DNA of 12,288 bases from CANRIN01 sp964493515 (GCA_964493515.1 CAZBNJ010000047.1:1-12288), one strand, 5' to 3'; positions 1 through 6,718 are shown, counted from the first letter of the stretch. The notes: generated by a model not told the origin, from the letters alone. Numbers and translations are program-made.

Positions 1-464
1 CCCTCGGTCTCCGGGCTGTAGCCCAGCGAAACCAGGCACATCTTCAGCAGCTCGTAGCCGGTAACGTCGCCGTTCGGGTCGAATATGCCGTCGCCCTTGC
101 CGGTCATGATGGTCTGGACGGTCATGTAGTTGACATAGCCCATGTACCACGAACCAGCAACCACGTCGGTGTATCCGCCGATGTTGTTGCCGTTGTACAG
201 AGCAACATCGTCGTTGCCGCCCCACAGTGCCACGGAGATCATCTTCGCAGCCTCGGTGCGCTTGACGTTGTCATTCGGGCGGAAGCCCTTGTCGTCGCCC
301 TGCATGATGTTGAATGCGTTGAGCAGAGTCGCCGCATCCTTGTTCTCGACCTCGTTCCAGTCAGCGAGGGTGGTGACGTCCTGCGCGGCGCTAGCGCCGA
401 TGCAGAGACCCAGCACCATCGCAAACGCCAGCGCGAGGGAGAGAACTTTCTTCAGGTTCTTCAT
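1..464 (-). CDS. S-layer homology (SLH) domain protein, N-terminal part (cut by window edge)
   Basis: The first 154 codons of a secreted protein are visible; the rest lies beyond base 1. Residues 1-27 form a classic signal peptide: MKNLKK, then a hydrophobic run (LSLALAFAMVLGL), then an ASA-A type cleavage site. What follows looks like S-layer homology repeats. Roughly residues 39-82 have the GFRPNDNVKRTEAAKM pattern, close to the usual 'G.F.P...vtRaE.a' signature. Residues 97-148 contain YTDV..GSWYMGYVNY and then GIFDPNGDVTGYELLKM. SLH repeats normally anchor exported proteins to secondary cell-wall polymers. What the rest of the protein does cannot be seen: it could be an S-layer protein, an adhesin or a wall enzyme. 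The ATG is chosen because AGGAGG (472-478) lies 7 bases before it and the signal peptide starts there. A good promoter lies just upstream. Confidence 0.85.
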   Translation of the reverse strand, partial: MKNLKKVLSLALAFAMVLGLCIGASAAQDVTTLADWNEVENKDAATLLNAFNIMQGDDKGFRPNDNVKRTEAAKMISVALWGGNDDVALYNGNNIGGYTDVVAGSWYMGYVNYMTVQTIMTGKGDGIFDPNGDVTGYELLKMCLVSLGYSPETE

Positions 465-520
465 CTCTAAATCCTCCTAAAAGTTTTGTTGGCATTAGTC
501 GGCATGACTATCCTGCCACA

Positions 521-537
521 TGGTGTATGATACACCA
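521..537. promoter_or_regulatory. Perfect 17-bp palindrome over the SLH -10 box (candidate operator)
   Basis: TGGTGTAT-G-ATACACCA is a perfect 8-bp inverted repeat around one central base, and it covers the whole -10 hexamer. Its size and position suit a dimeric repressor site, but no regulator is known and none is encoded nearby. As RNA it could not form a good hairpin, because the loop would be one base, so DNA binding is the simpler reading. Confidence 0.4.
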
Positions 538-555
538 CCCTTTCCCTATTTGCAA
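527..555 (-). promoter_or_regulatory. Sigma-A-type promoter of the SLH gene
   Basis: Read on the minus strand, a TTGCAA -35 box (550-555) and a TATCAT -10 box (527-532) are separated by exactly 17 bases. The promoter lies about 65 bases before the SLH start codon and points toward it. The -10 box lies inside the perfect palindrome described separately. Confidence 0.6.
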
Positions 556-570
556 GCCCTTACCCTCATT

Positions 571-630
571 TGTAACATAATCGTAACACAAGGAAATTTT
601 TCCGGCGCAAAAGTGTAACCGTCGCGTAAC
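571..630 (+). promoter_or_regulatory. Two WalR-like direct-repeat pairs upstream of the SLH gene
   Basis: Two copies of TGTAAC-N5-CGTAAC are seen, at 571-587 and 614-630, with 43 bases (about four helical turns) between their starts. The published WalR/YycF box is TGTWAH-N5-TGTWAH. The first hexamer of each pair fits fully and the second misses only its first base. The pairs read on the plus strand, opposite to the SLH gene. The nearer pair lies 15 bases upstream of the -35 box. The regulator is inferred only. Confidence 0.35.
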
Positions 631-639
631 AAACCGCCA

Positions 640-1410
640 TTATTTCGCCTCGATGCGTTCGACAGCCACGCACCGCCCGGTCCTGTCGTCCAGCTCGAAC
701 CGCACCGCCATCAGCGACGCGTCGCCCTTGGCTTGCCTGTCCGCGCCGAACGGCTCGCCCACGAATCGCGCGATCGACGCCTCCGGCTTGTGTCCGATGA
801 CCGAATCGACCGCGCCGCACATCCCGACGTCGGTTATAAATCCGGTGCCGTTCGGAAGCACGCGCGCGTCGGCGGTGGGAACGTGTGTGTGCGTGCCGAA
901 CACCGCGCTGACCCTGCCGTCCACATACCGCCCGAACGCCCCCTTCTCGCTGGTAGCGTCGGCGTGGAAGTCCACTATTATAAAAGGAGTGTCGCACTCC
1001 TTTATCAGCGCGTCCGCCTTGAAGAACGGATTGTCCAGGTTGGAGTCCATAAACGCGCGGCCCATCAGGTTCATCACCGCGACCCGCCGCCCCTTCGACG
1101 CGTCGTACACCCCGAAGCCCTTGCCCGGCGCGCGGTCGGTAAAGTTTGCCGGCCGCAGGATGTACGGATCGTCGTCCAGCCGTGGGAATATCTCGCGGCA
1201 GCCGAGCGCGTGATTGCCCAGCGTTATCACGTCCGCGCCCGCGACATACAGCCGCTCGGCGTCGGCGGTCGATATGCCCTGACCGCGCGTGTTCTCGCCG
1301 TTTATCACCGTGAAATCTATCGCGTAGAACTTCTTCAGCCCGCCGAGCAGCCGCTCGACCACGCGCAGACCCGGCTCGGCGACCACATCCCCGACGCACA
1401 ATACGTTCAA
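640..1410 (-). CDS. ymdB: YmdB-family metallophosphoesterase (2',3'-cyclic nucleotide 2'-phosphodiesterase type)
   Basis: This 256-residue protein matches the YmdB/TIGR00282 family of dimetal phosphodiesterases, which hydrolyse 2',3'-cyclic nucleotides (and, in Bacillus, affect biofilm and late development). Family motifs appear in order: GDVVAEPG (D8), NGEN (E39, N40), GNH (N66, H67), DFHADATSEK (H149) and GTHTHVPTAD (H174, H176). Together these supply the metal ligands. The start chosen is TTG at 1408-1410. AGGGAG (1419-1424) lies 8 bases before it, and it gives the family N-terminus MNVLCVGDVV. An in-frame GTG at 1417-1419 would overlap that ribosome site. Bacillus YmdB is about 264 residues, so this copy is full length. 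In Bacillus it follows rny; no rny is seen here, and it stands alone, divergent from an AEC permease. No clear terminator follows, so read-through into the SLH gene is possible. Confidence 0.9.
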   Translation of the reverse strand: MNVLCVGDVVAEPGLRVVERLLGGLKKFYAIDFTVINGENTRGQGISTADAERLYVAGADVITLGNHALGCREIFPRLDDDPYILRPANFTDRAPGKGFGVYDASKGRRVAVMNLMGRAFMDSNLDNPFFKADALIKECDTPFIIVDFHADATSEKGAFGRYVDGRVSAVFGTHTHVPTADARVLPNGTGFITDVGMCGAVDSVIGHKPEASIARFVGEPFGADRQAKGDASLMAVRFELDDRTGRCVAVERIEAK

Positions 1411-1448
1411 GTTTTCCACTCCCTGTCTATTCGCTTTTCGTTGTGTTT

Positions 1449-1477
1449 ATTATACCACAAAAACCCATAGATAACAA
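1449..1477 (-). promoter_or_regulatory. Promoter of ymdB
   Basis: On the minus strand, TTGTTA (1472-1477), a 17-base spacer and TATAAT (1449-1454) are preceded by TGTGG, giving an extended -10 (TGGTATAAT). It lies about 40 bases before the chosen TTG start. Confidence 0.65.
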
Positions 1478-1553
1478 GGCTTGTATCTCTTTTAATACTG
1501 CTGTAACATAGACCGTACAAAGTAGGCAGACCGACCTGTTCTGACTTCCCCCA

Positions 1554-1582
1554 TTGACCCCACCCCCGATTTGGTGTACACT
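1554..1582 (+). promoter_or_regulatory. Promoter of the AEC permease gene
   Basis: TTGACC (1554-1559) and TACACT (1577-1582) are 17 bases apart and point toward the permease, whose start codon lies 35 bases past the -10 box. The -10 overlaps a short palindrome, GTGTACAC (1574-1581). Confidence 0.5.
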
Positions 1583-1616
1583 ATTATTATATTGTATCAC
1601 TTGGGAGGTCTGCACC

Positions 1617-2549
1617 GTGCAAACCGCGCTGATAACCGGCGGACAGGTCATCGTCATGTTCCTGCTCATGGCGGTCGGCTTCACGCTGACCAAGATGAAG
1701 CTGCTCACCCCCGACGGTTCGACCCAGCTCAACAAGCTGCTTCTCAACGTCGTCACCCCCGCCGTGCTGCTCAACAGCTTCAACCGCGATTTCGAGTGGG
1801 AGCTGTTCGGCAGTCTGGGCATATGTATGCTGCTCTGCGCTGCAAGTATCGGCATCGCCGTCGCGGTCGCGTTCATCTTCGTCCACGGACGCGACGAGCT
1901 GCGCCGCACCGAGCGCTTCGCGGTCTGCTTCTCCAACTGCGGCTTCTTCGGCATACCGCTCGTCGCGGCGGTGCTCGGTCAGGACGCGGTCATCTACGCC
2001 TCCTGCGGCATAACCGCGTTCAATCTCGGCTGCTGGACCTTCGGTCGCATGATGCTCTCCGGCGGCGGCGGTTCGGCAAAGGAAGCGGTCAAAAAAGCGA
2101 TACTCAACCCAGGCGTCATCGGCGTTGTGCTCGGTCTTGCGCTCTTCTTCTCGCCGATAAAGCTGCCAAGCCCGTTAGCCGGCGCGGTCGGACACCTCGC
2201 GAACCTCAACACCCCCGTCGCGATGATTGTCGTCGGAAGTTTCATGGCGCGCGCCGACCTGGCTGCCGCCCTCAAGTCCTTCGGGGTGTGGAAGGTCTGC
2301 TTCCTGCGGCTTATCATCATCCCCGCGCTCACGCTGCCGCTCTGTCTGCTTTTCAAGTCGTACACAGGCTCGGCAACCGCAAGTTTTATCATCAACTGCT
2401 GCCCGGTCGCGGCGGTGGCGAGTATGTTCCCCAACCTCCTCGGTCTGGTGGAAGGGGAGAAGTACGGCTCGGCGCTGGTCAGCGTGTCCACGCTGCTCTC
2501 GGCGGTGTCCATACCGCTGATGATGCTCGCCTGGTCGTCGCTGGTATAG
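1617..2549 (+). CDS. AEC-family transporter (auxin efflux carrier/malate permease-like)
   Basis: This 310-residue integral membrane protein has about ten hydrophobic segments, roughly at residues 8-25, 40-55, 68-88, 104-122, 126-146, 163-181, 198-212, 226-247, 252-274 and 285-307. The AEC signatures are visible: LNKLLLNVVTPAVLLNSF near residue 38 and FAVCFSNCGFFGIPLVAAVLG at 101-121, plus the CCPVAAVASMFPNLL segment near 261, matching the two half-repeats of the fold. Bacterial members export or take up organic acids such as malate, malonate or lactate; the substrate cannot be read from sequence. The start is GTG at 1617, with GGGAGG (1603-1608) 8 bases upstream. An in-frame TTG at 1554 lies inside the promoter and is rejected. 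The gene is divergent from ymdB and converges on pckG, so a C4-acid role is tempting but unproven. Confidence 0.88.
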   Translation: MQTALITGGQVIVMFLLMAVGFTLTKMKLLTPDGSTQLNKLLLNVVTPAVLLNSFNRDFEWELFGSLGICMLLCAASIGIAVAVAFIFVHGRDELRRTERFAVCFSNCGFFGIPLVAAVLGQDAVIYASCGITAFNLGCWTFGRMMLSGGGGSAKEAVKKAILNPGVIGVVLGLALFFSPIKLPSPLAGAVGHLANLNTPVAMIVVGSFMARADLAAALKSFGVWKVCFLRLIIIPALTLPLCLLFKSYTGSATASFIINCCPVAAVASMFPNLLGLVEGEKYGSALVSVSTLLSAVSIPLMMLAWSSLV

Positions 2550-2563
2550 CCTTCACCCAAACA

Positions 2564-2596
2564 AAAAACGAGGGACACGATGTGTCCCTCGTTTTT
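2564..2596. terminator. Bidirectional intrinsic terminator between the AEC permease and pckG
   Basis: A perfect 15-bp stem (AAAAACGAGGGACAC, 2564-2578, and its complement at 2582-2596) encloses a 3-base loop. An A-tract on one side and a T-tract on the other let it end transcription from both convergent genes. It lies 14 bases after the permease stop and 66 bases after the pckG stop. Confidence 0.92.
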
Positions 2597-2662
2597 ATTA
2601 TACTGTTTCTACCCCTAATTTACTGTCGTGATTCGGCTGGACACACTACGGTGTCTGCCTCA

Positions 2663-4450
2663 TCAACCAAGGCGCGCCTCGAAGTCGGCAAGCTCCTTCT
2701 TCAGCTCTGCGGGGAGGGTGTCGAACTCGTCGAACTTGGAGTAGAACTCCTTTATCGACTTGACGTCCTCCTTCCACAGCTCCTTGTCCACCGAAAGCAG
2801 ACCCTTCATCGTGTCCAGATTGATGTCGTCCAGACCCTCGATGTTGATGTCCTCCGGCTTCGGCATATAGCCGATCTCGGTCTTAACGGCGTCGATCTCG
2901 TCAAACGCGCGCTTCATGATCCACTCGAGCACGCGGAGGTTGTCGCCGAATCCCGGCCAGATGAAGTTGCCCTCGTCGTCGGTGCGGAACCAGTTGACGT
3001 TGAATATCTTCGGCTGATGCGGGATCTTCTTGCCCATCTCGATCCAGTGGCCGAAGTAGTCGCCCATGTTGTAGCCGCAGAACGGCAGCATCGCCATCGG
3101 GTCACGACGCACGACGCCGACAGCGCCGGCAGCCGCAGCGGTGGTCTCCGAAGCCATTATCGAGCCGACGAACACGCCGTGGTTCCAGTCGAACGACTGA
3201 TAGACCAGCGGAGCGGTCTTGGCGCGGCGTCCGCCAAAGACGATGGCCGAAATCGGCACGCCCTGCGGATTGTTGAACTCGCTCGAGATGCACGGGCAGT
3301 TGACAGCCGGCGCGGTGAAGCGGCTGTTCGGATGCGCCAGCTTGCCGCCGTCGGCGATATACTGCGGTCCGTTGACCTTCTCGCCCTTCCACTCGAGAGC
3401 ATTGACCGGCGGGTTCTTGTCCAGCTTCTCCCACCACACGGTGTTGTCGTCCAGGTTGAGCGCGACGTTGGTGAAGATGGTGCCCTTGCGGGTTGCCGCC
3501 AGAGCGTTCGGGTTCGAGCCCTCGTTGGTTCCCGGCGCAACGCCGAAGAAGCCGTTTTCCGGGTTGACCGCCCACAGACGGCCGTCCGGGCCGACGCGCA
3601 GCCACGCGATATCGTCGCCGACGCACCAGACCTTGTAGCCCTTGGCCTTGTATCCCTCGGGCGGGATGAGCATCGCCAGGTTGGTCTTGCCGCAGGCGCT
3701 CGGGAAGGCGGCGGTCAGATAGCGGATCTCGCCGTTCGGGTTCTCAATGCCGAGTATCAGCATATGCTCTGCCATCCAGCCCTCGTTGCGGCCGAGGTAG
3801 CTGGCGATACGCAGCGCGAAGCACTTCTTGCCGAGCAGGACGTTTCCGCCGTAAGCCGAGTTGACCGAGCAGATGGTGTTGTCCTGCGGGAACTGAACGA
3901 TATAGCGGTCCTCCGGGTTGACGTCCTTCTTTGCGTGGATGCCCTTGATGAAGTCCGGGCTGTCGCCGAGTGCGTCCATGACGTTCTTACCCACGCGGGT
4001 CATGATGGCCATGTTCAGCACGACGTAGATCGAGTCGGTGATCTCAATGCCGATCTTCGCGAACGGCGAGCCGACGACCGACATCGAATAGGGGATGACA
4101 TACATCGTGCGGCCCTTCATCGCGCCGGTGTACAGTCCCTTCAGCTTCGCGTACATCTCCTTCGGGTCCATCCAGTTGTTGGTCGGGCCTGCCTCCTTGC
4201 GGGTCGGCGCGCAGATAAAGGTGCGGTCCTCAACACGCGCGACGTCGTTCGGGGCGGTGCGGTGCAGGAGGCATCCCGGAAGCTTCTCCTGGTTGAGCAG
4301 AGTCATCTCGCCGGTGGAGATGGCCTCCTCGCGAAGCTTCGCGTACAGCTCCTCGCTGCCGTCGATCCAGACGATCTCGTCCGGCTGAAGCATCTTGACC
4401 TGCTCGTCGAGCCAAGTGAGCACGGCCTTGTTCTGGGTAAGTGCTGCCAT
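2663..4450 (-). CDS. pckG: Phosphoenolpyruvate carboxykinase (GTP)
   Basis: This 595-residue cytosolic enzyme interconverts oxaloacetate + GTP with PEP + CO2 + GDP. The GTP-type PEPCK motifs are complete. The P-loop AAFPSACGKTNLAML (residues 247-261) carries the reactive Cys253 of the GTP family. VGDDIAWL (277-284) is the second kinase motif. PYSMSVVGSP (120-129) and the metal-ligand region GKKCFALR (207-214) with H229 are present, as is the PEPCK-specific FGGRRAKTAPLVYQ segment. The length is normal for the family (about 590-620). The start is ATG 4450, with AAGGAG 8 bases upstream; a TTG seven codons earlier overlaps this ribosome site and is rejected. It stands as a single gene, converging on the AEC permease over a shared terminator. 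The promoter is not clear-cut: TATAGT and TAAAAT -10-like boxes lie in the 90-base spacer without a well-placed -35. In anaerobes this enzyme often works in the PEP-to-oxaloacetate direction. Confidence 0.97.
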   Translation of the reverse strand: MAALTQNKAVLTWLDEQVKMLQPDEIVWIDGSEELYAKLREEAISTGEMTLLNQEKLPGCLLHRTAPNDVARVEDRTFICAPTRKEAGPTNNWMDPKEMYAKLKGLYTGAMKGRTMYVIPYSMSVVGSPFAKIGIEITDSIYVVLNMAIMTRVGKNVMDALGDSPDFIKGIHAKKDVNPEDRYIVQFPQDNTICSVNSAYGGNVLLGKKCFALRIASYLGRNEGWMAEHMLILGIENPNGEIRYLTAAFPSACGKTNLAMLIPPEGYKAKGYKVWCVGDDIAWLRVGPDGRLWAVNPENGFFGVAPGTNEGSNPNALAATRKGTIFTNVALNLDDNTVWWEKLDKNPPVNALEWKGEKVNGPQYIADGGKLAHPNSRFTAPAVNCPCISSEFNNPQGVPISAIVFGGRRAKTAPLVYQSFDWNHGVFVGSIMASETTAAAAGAVGVVRRDPMAMLPFCGYNMGDYFGHWIEMGKKIPHQPKIFNVNWFRTDDEGNFIWPGFGDNLRVLEWIMKRAFDEIDAVKTEIGYMPKPEDINIEGLDDINLDTMKGLLSVDKELWKEDVKSIKEFYSKFDEFDTLPAELKKELADFEARLG

Positions 4451-4502
4451 ACTGTCTTCTCCTTTCAAAAGCTAAAAATTTTAACTTTGTTCTTACTATA
4501 TG

Positions 4503-4523
4503 AAACACACCGTGGGTGTATTT
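4503..4523 (-). terminator. Possible weak terminator or operator-like hairpin between rsmA and pckG
   Basis: AAACACACC-GTG-GGTGTATTT forms a 9-bp stem with a single non-Watson-Crick pair, which is a G-U wobble in minus-strand RNA. The U-tract after it is short. It lies 18 bases past the rsmA stop and about 50 bases before the pckG start, so it could be a weak rsmA terminator or a regulatory dyad for pckG. Confidence 0.3.
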
Positions 4524-4541
4524 TCAACAACTTCACGCCGC

Positions 4542-5462
4542 TCACGCGCCAAGACCTTTCAGCCGGTTGGACAATTCGATGAACTCCTCCAGCCCCAGCC
4601 GCTCGCCGCGTATGTCCGCGTTCAGGCCCATCGCCGCAAGCGCTCCTTCCACCGACTCGCGCGCGACACCGAACTCTCGCGCCGCCAGTCCCGCGAGCTT
4701 CTTGCGCCGCTCGGAGAATGCCGCGCGCCATAGTCGGAACAGCCGCTTCTCGTCCTCCTCGCTCTCAACGCCCTCCGGCCGACCGCTCCGGCACTCGAAC
4801 AGCACCACCGCGCTCGCGACCTTCGGCGGGGGAAGAAAGCTTCCGGGCGATACGCCAAACAGTATTTTCGGTTCCGCGTAATACTTGCAGTATACCGAAA
4901 ACGAGCCGTACTCGCCGCTGCCCGGTTTCGCCACGATGCGCTGCGCGACTTCCTTCTGCACCATGACGCATACCCGCTCGAACCGCCTGCACTCGAGCAG
5001 CTTCTCGATGAGCGGGGTGGTGAGGTAGTAGGGCAGGTTCGCCGCCGCGACCGCGCGCATGCCCGCGAATCTGTCGTCCGCAAGCGCCGCGATGTCGGTC
5101 TTCAGCGCGTCCCCCTCGACTATCTCGACGTTCGAGAATTCGGCAAGCGTCTCGCCGAGCACCGGTATCATCCGGCTGTCCAGCTCGATGGCGACCACTC
5201 GGTCGGCACGAGCCGCCAGCTCCGCGGTCAGCGCGCCGGCACCCGGACCGATCTCCAGCACGCCAACGCCCGCACCATCCGTCGTCCTGTCCTCCGACCC
5301 CGCAGCGTCAGCCGCGTCGGAGAAACCGCCCTGCGATTTCGACAGACACGCCTCCGCCGTCCTGCGCGGAACGCTCTCGTCGATGAGGAAGTTCTGCCCG
5401 AGAGACTTCTGCAGCCGTATGCCGTGGCGCTCGAGGATCTCCCGTGTTCGCCTAAGCTCCAT
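4542..5462 (-). CDS. rsmA: 16S rRNA (adenine(1518)-N(6)/adenine(1519)-N(6))-dimethyltransferase
   Basis: RsmA (KsgA) uses SAM to dimethylate two adjacent adenines in helix 45 of 16S rRNA late in small-subunit assembly. The 306-residue product has the family hallmarks: SLGQNFL (20-26), SAM motif I LEIGPGAG (69-76), acidic ribose-binding E93 in AIELD, motif with D118 (EGDAL), catalytic motif IV NLPYY (142-146), and the C-terminal domain starting near FLPPPKVASAVV (209-220). The start is ATG 5462, with GGAGG 8 bases upstream; the frame stays open further but lacks a ribosome site. Oddity: about 20 extra hydrophilic residues (around 41-62, rich in S, D, A and G) sit between the first helix and motif I, where E. 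coli KsgA has a short link. The gene lies after the yabE-like gene, as in many Firmicutes, but rnmV is missing between them. Confidence 0.95.
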   Translation of the reverse strand: MELRRTREILERHGIRLQKSLGQNFLIDESVPRRTAEACLSKSQGGFSDAADAAGSEDRTTDGAGVGVLEIGPGAGALTAELAARADRVVAIELDSRMIPVLGETLAEFSNVEIVEGDALKTDIAALADDRFAGMRAVAAANLPYYLTTPLIEKLLECRRFERVCVMVQKEVAQRIVAKPGSGEYGSFSVYCKYYAEPKILFGVSPGSFLPPPKVASAVVLFECRSGRPEGVESEEDEKRLFRLWRAAFSERRKKLAGLAAREFGVARESVEGALAAMGLNADIRGERLGLEEFIELSNRLKGLGA

Positions 5463-5493
5463 TGCCGCACCTCCAAAGTCCCCCAGTATCTCT

Positions 5494-5522
5494 ATATTAC
5501 CACAATCTGCCCGATTTGTCAA
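5494..5522 (-). promoter_or_regulatory. Promoter of rsmA
   Basis: A perfect TTGACA -35 (5517-5522), a 17-base spacer and a TAATAT -10 (5494-5499) with an upstream TGTGG (extended -10). It lies about 30 bases before the rsmA start codon, downstream of the yabE terminator, so rsmA is probably expressed on its own. Confidence 0.85.
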
Positions 5523-5580
5523 AGAATTATCGGGCGGATTTTCAGAATTAATTTTTCATTCATAATTCGTTCGAGAGCGC

Positions 5581-5610
5581 AAAAAGGGGACGCCCCTCGG
5601 AGCGCCCCCA
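5581..5610 (-). terminator. Intrinsic terminator after the yabE-like gene
   Basis: Read on the minus strand, a GC-rich hairpin (GGGGCG pairing with CGTCCCC, one bulged base) is followed at once by TTTTT (5585-5581). It starts 11 bases past the stop codon and separates this gene from rsmA. Confidence 0.7.
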
Positions 5611-5620
5611 CATCTGTTTC

Positions 5621-6517
5621 TCAGCCCAAAACGTATATCGTGCAGTAGCGTCTGCCAAACGCGTAGCACTCGCTGCGGGTGCTGAAGAACAGGTCCACGA
5701 TGTTTCCTTTCACCGCGCCGCCGGTGTCCTCCGCCACGCACTCGCCGTAGTCCCACTGGACGCCCACGTCGTCGCGCGAGCAGATGTAAAGCTCGCTCTT
5801 CAGCGGTATCACCTTCGGGTCGACCGCCACCGTGCCCGGACGCGCGATGCGTCCAAGCGCGTTGTGCTTCTGGCGATAGCCGTCGGTCGTGTACGCGGTC
5901 GCGTTGCCGTCTATCTTGTAGCTCCACTCTATCACGCGGCCGTCGTCGGTCAGTATCGCGCCGCCCGGGCCGTACTCTATGACCTCGGTCTGCGGCTCGA
6001 CAACAACGATGCTCGCGGTCGTGCGGCGTCTTACGACCTCGCCTCCGACGCTTATAACCTCGTATGTCACCTCTCGCTCGCCGTCCGCGCCCTCTTCCAC
6101 CACGTTCTCGGTGCCGCGCGGGATGTACTCGTTCGGCTGATAGCTTACCTCGTGGGCGATGGCCTCGCGCACCGTCTCGGTCGAAACCGACGCGCGCAGC
6201 ACGGTCACGTTCATGCCCGCCTCGAGCGCCGCCTCCTTCGCGGGACGCACAACGTCGTACCTTCCGAGCTTCACGCCCGCCACCTTGAGCAGATTCTCAA
6301 CGCTGCCCACCGACGTGGGATAGCTCTTCACCTCGCCGTCGACGGTCAGGCTGACCGTACCCGCCGGCTGCACCGCGTTCGAGCGGTACATCTCAAGCAG
6401 CGGCGCATTCGCGGCGGCGGCACGCGGGACGAACATCTCGCCCAGGCTGAGCACCGCCAGCACCGTCAGCATCGCGCAGAGAAAGCGCATCCTCTTGGTC
6501 GTCTTGAACTGTCGCAT
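5621..6517 (-). CDS. yabE: YabE-like secreted G5/3D-domain protein (Rpf-type cell-wall lytic family)
   Basis: This 298-residue exported protein has four parts. Residues 1-36 are a signal peptide or membrane anchor (MRQFKTTKRMRF, a hydrophobic stretch, then PRAAAA). A DUF348-like segment (VSLTVDGEVKSYPTSVGSVENLL, about 55-92) follows. A G5 domain lies at about 132-182 (VVEEGADGEREVTYEVISVGGEVV...). A C-terminal 3D domain spans about 200-298, with the three aspartates D233 (AVDP), D264 (AEDTGGA) and D275 (NIVDLFF). The 3D fold resembles the MltA lytic transglycosylase core, so cleavage of peptidoglycan glycan strands is likely. B. subtilis YabE is longer, with more DUF348 copies. The start is ATG 6517, after GGAGG only 4 bases away; the frame is open much further upstream, but that stretch is promoter and leader. 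The order yabE-rsmA matches Firmicutes synteny. Confidence 0.88.
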   Translation of the reverse strand: MRQFKTTKRMRFLCAMLTVLAVLSLGEMFVPRAAAANAPLLEMYRSNAVQPAGTVSLTVDGEVKSYPTSVGSVENLLKVAGVKLGRYDVVRPAKEAALEAGMNVTVLRASVSTETVREAIAHEVSYQPNEYIPRGTENVVEEGADGEREVTYEVISVGGEVVRRRTTASIVVVEPQTEVIEYGPGGAILTDDGRVIEWSYKIDGNATAYTTDGYRQKHNALGRIARPGTVAVDPKVIPLKSELYICSRDDVGVQWDYGECVAEDTGGAVKGNIVDLFFSTRSECYAFGRRYCTIYVLG

Positions 6518-6600
6518 AAGTCCTCCAAACATTATATAGGGATTTTCCGGACACCGTAATTTTATGCCCGTTTTCTCCCAAACCCATACTCCCTTACGCA

Positions 6601-6641
6601 AAAAGTTACAAACCGAATTCGACATACATCGTAACTTTTTG
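6601..6641. repeat. Inverted repeat in the yabE leader
   Basis: AAAAAGTTAC (6601-6610) and GTAACTTTTT (6632-6641) are perfect 10-bp complements around a 21-base loop, downstream of the promoter and so inside the predicted 5' leader. The stem ends in T-runs on both strands and its arms contain the same GTTAC core as the upstream direct repeats. It could be an RNA hairpin (possibly attenuating) or a convergent protein site. Confidence 0.45.
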
Positions 6642-6689
6642 ACCGACATTCTGTCCTCGTGTACGCGAATCGTTCCGAACACAAGAAAA

Positions 6690-6718
6690 ATTATACCCGA
6701 AAAAATCATGTTCGTCAA
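6690..6718 (-). promoter_or_regulatory. Promoter of the yabE-like gene
   Basis: TTGACG (6713-6718), a 17-base spacer and a perfect TATAAT (6690-6695) on the minus strand. Transcription would begin near 6683, giving a leader of about 165 bases before the ATG at 6517. Confidence 0.75.

Noticed and set aside
592..603. GGAAATTTTTCC as a ymdB terminator
   Set aside because: The stem is AT-rich, the loop would be only two bases, and no T-run follows in the right direction.
1502..1518. TGTAAC upstream of ymdB and the AEC gene as a third WalR-like site
   Set aside because: There is only one hexamer; the second would be CCGTAC at N5 spacing, which does not fit.
1571..1582. GGTGTA similarity among the AEC promoter, the SLH palindrome and the rsmA-pckG hairpin as one operator family
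   Set aside because: The dyads differ in half-site order and spacing (GGTGTA inward in one, outward in another, fused in the third), so the likeness is probably chance.
2637..2655. GACAC...GTGTC hairpin after pckG
   Set aside because: Only five pairs and no T-run; the strong shared terminator at 2564-2596 explains transcript ends.
1571..4582. Open frame of about 1000 codons on the plus strand
   Set aside because: It is the opposite or shifted frame of the AEC permease and pckG, rich in R, H and V as expected of a GC-rich shadow; it has no ribosome site or domain pattern.
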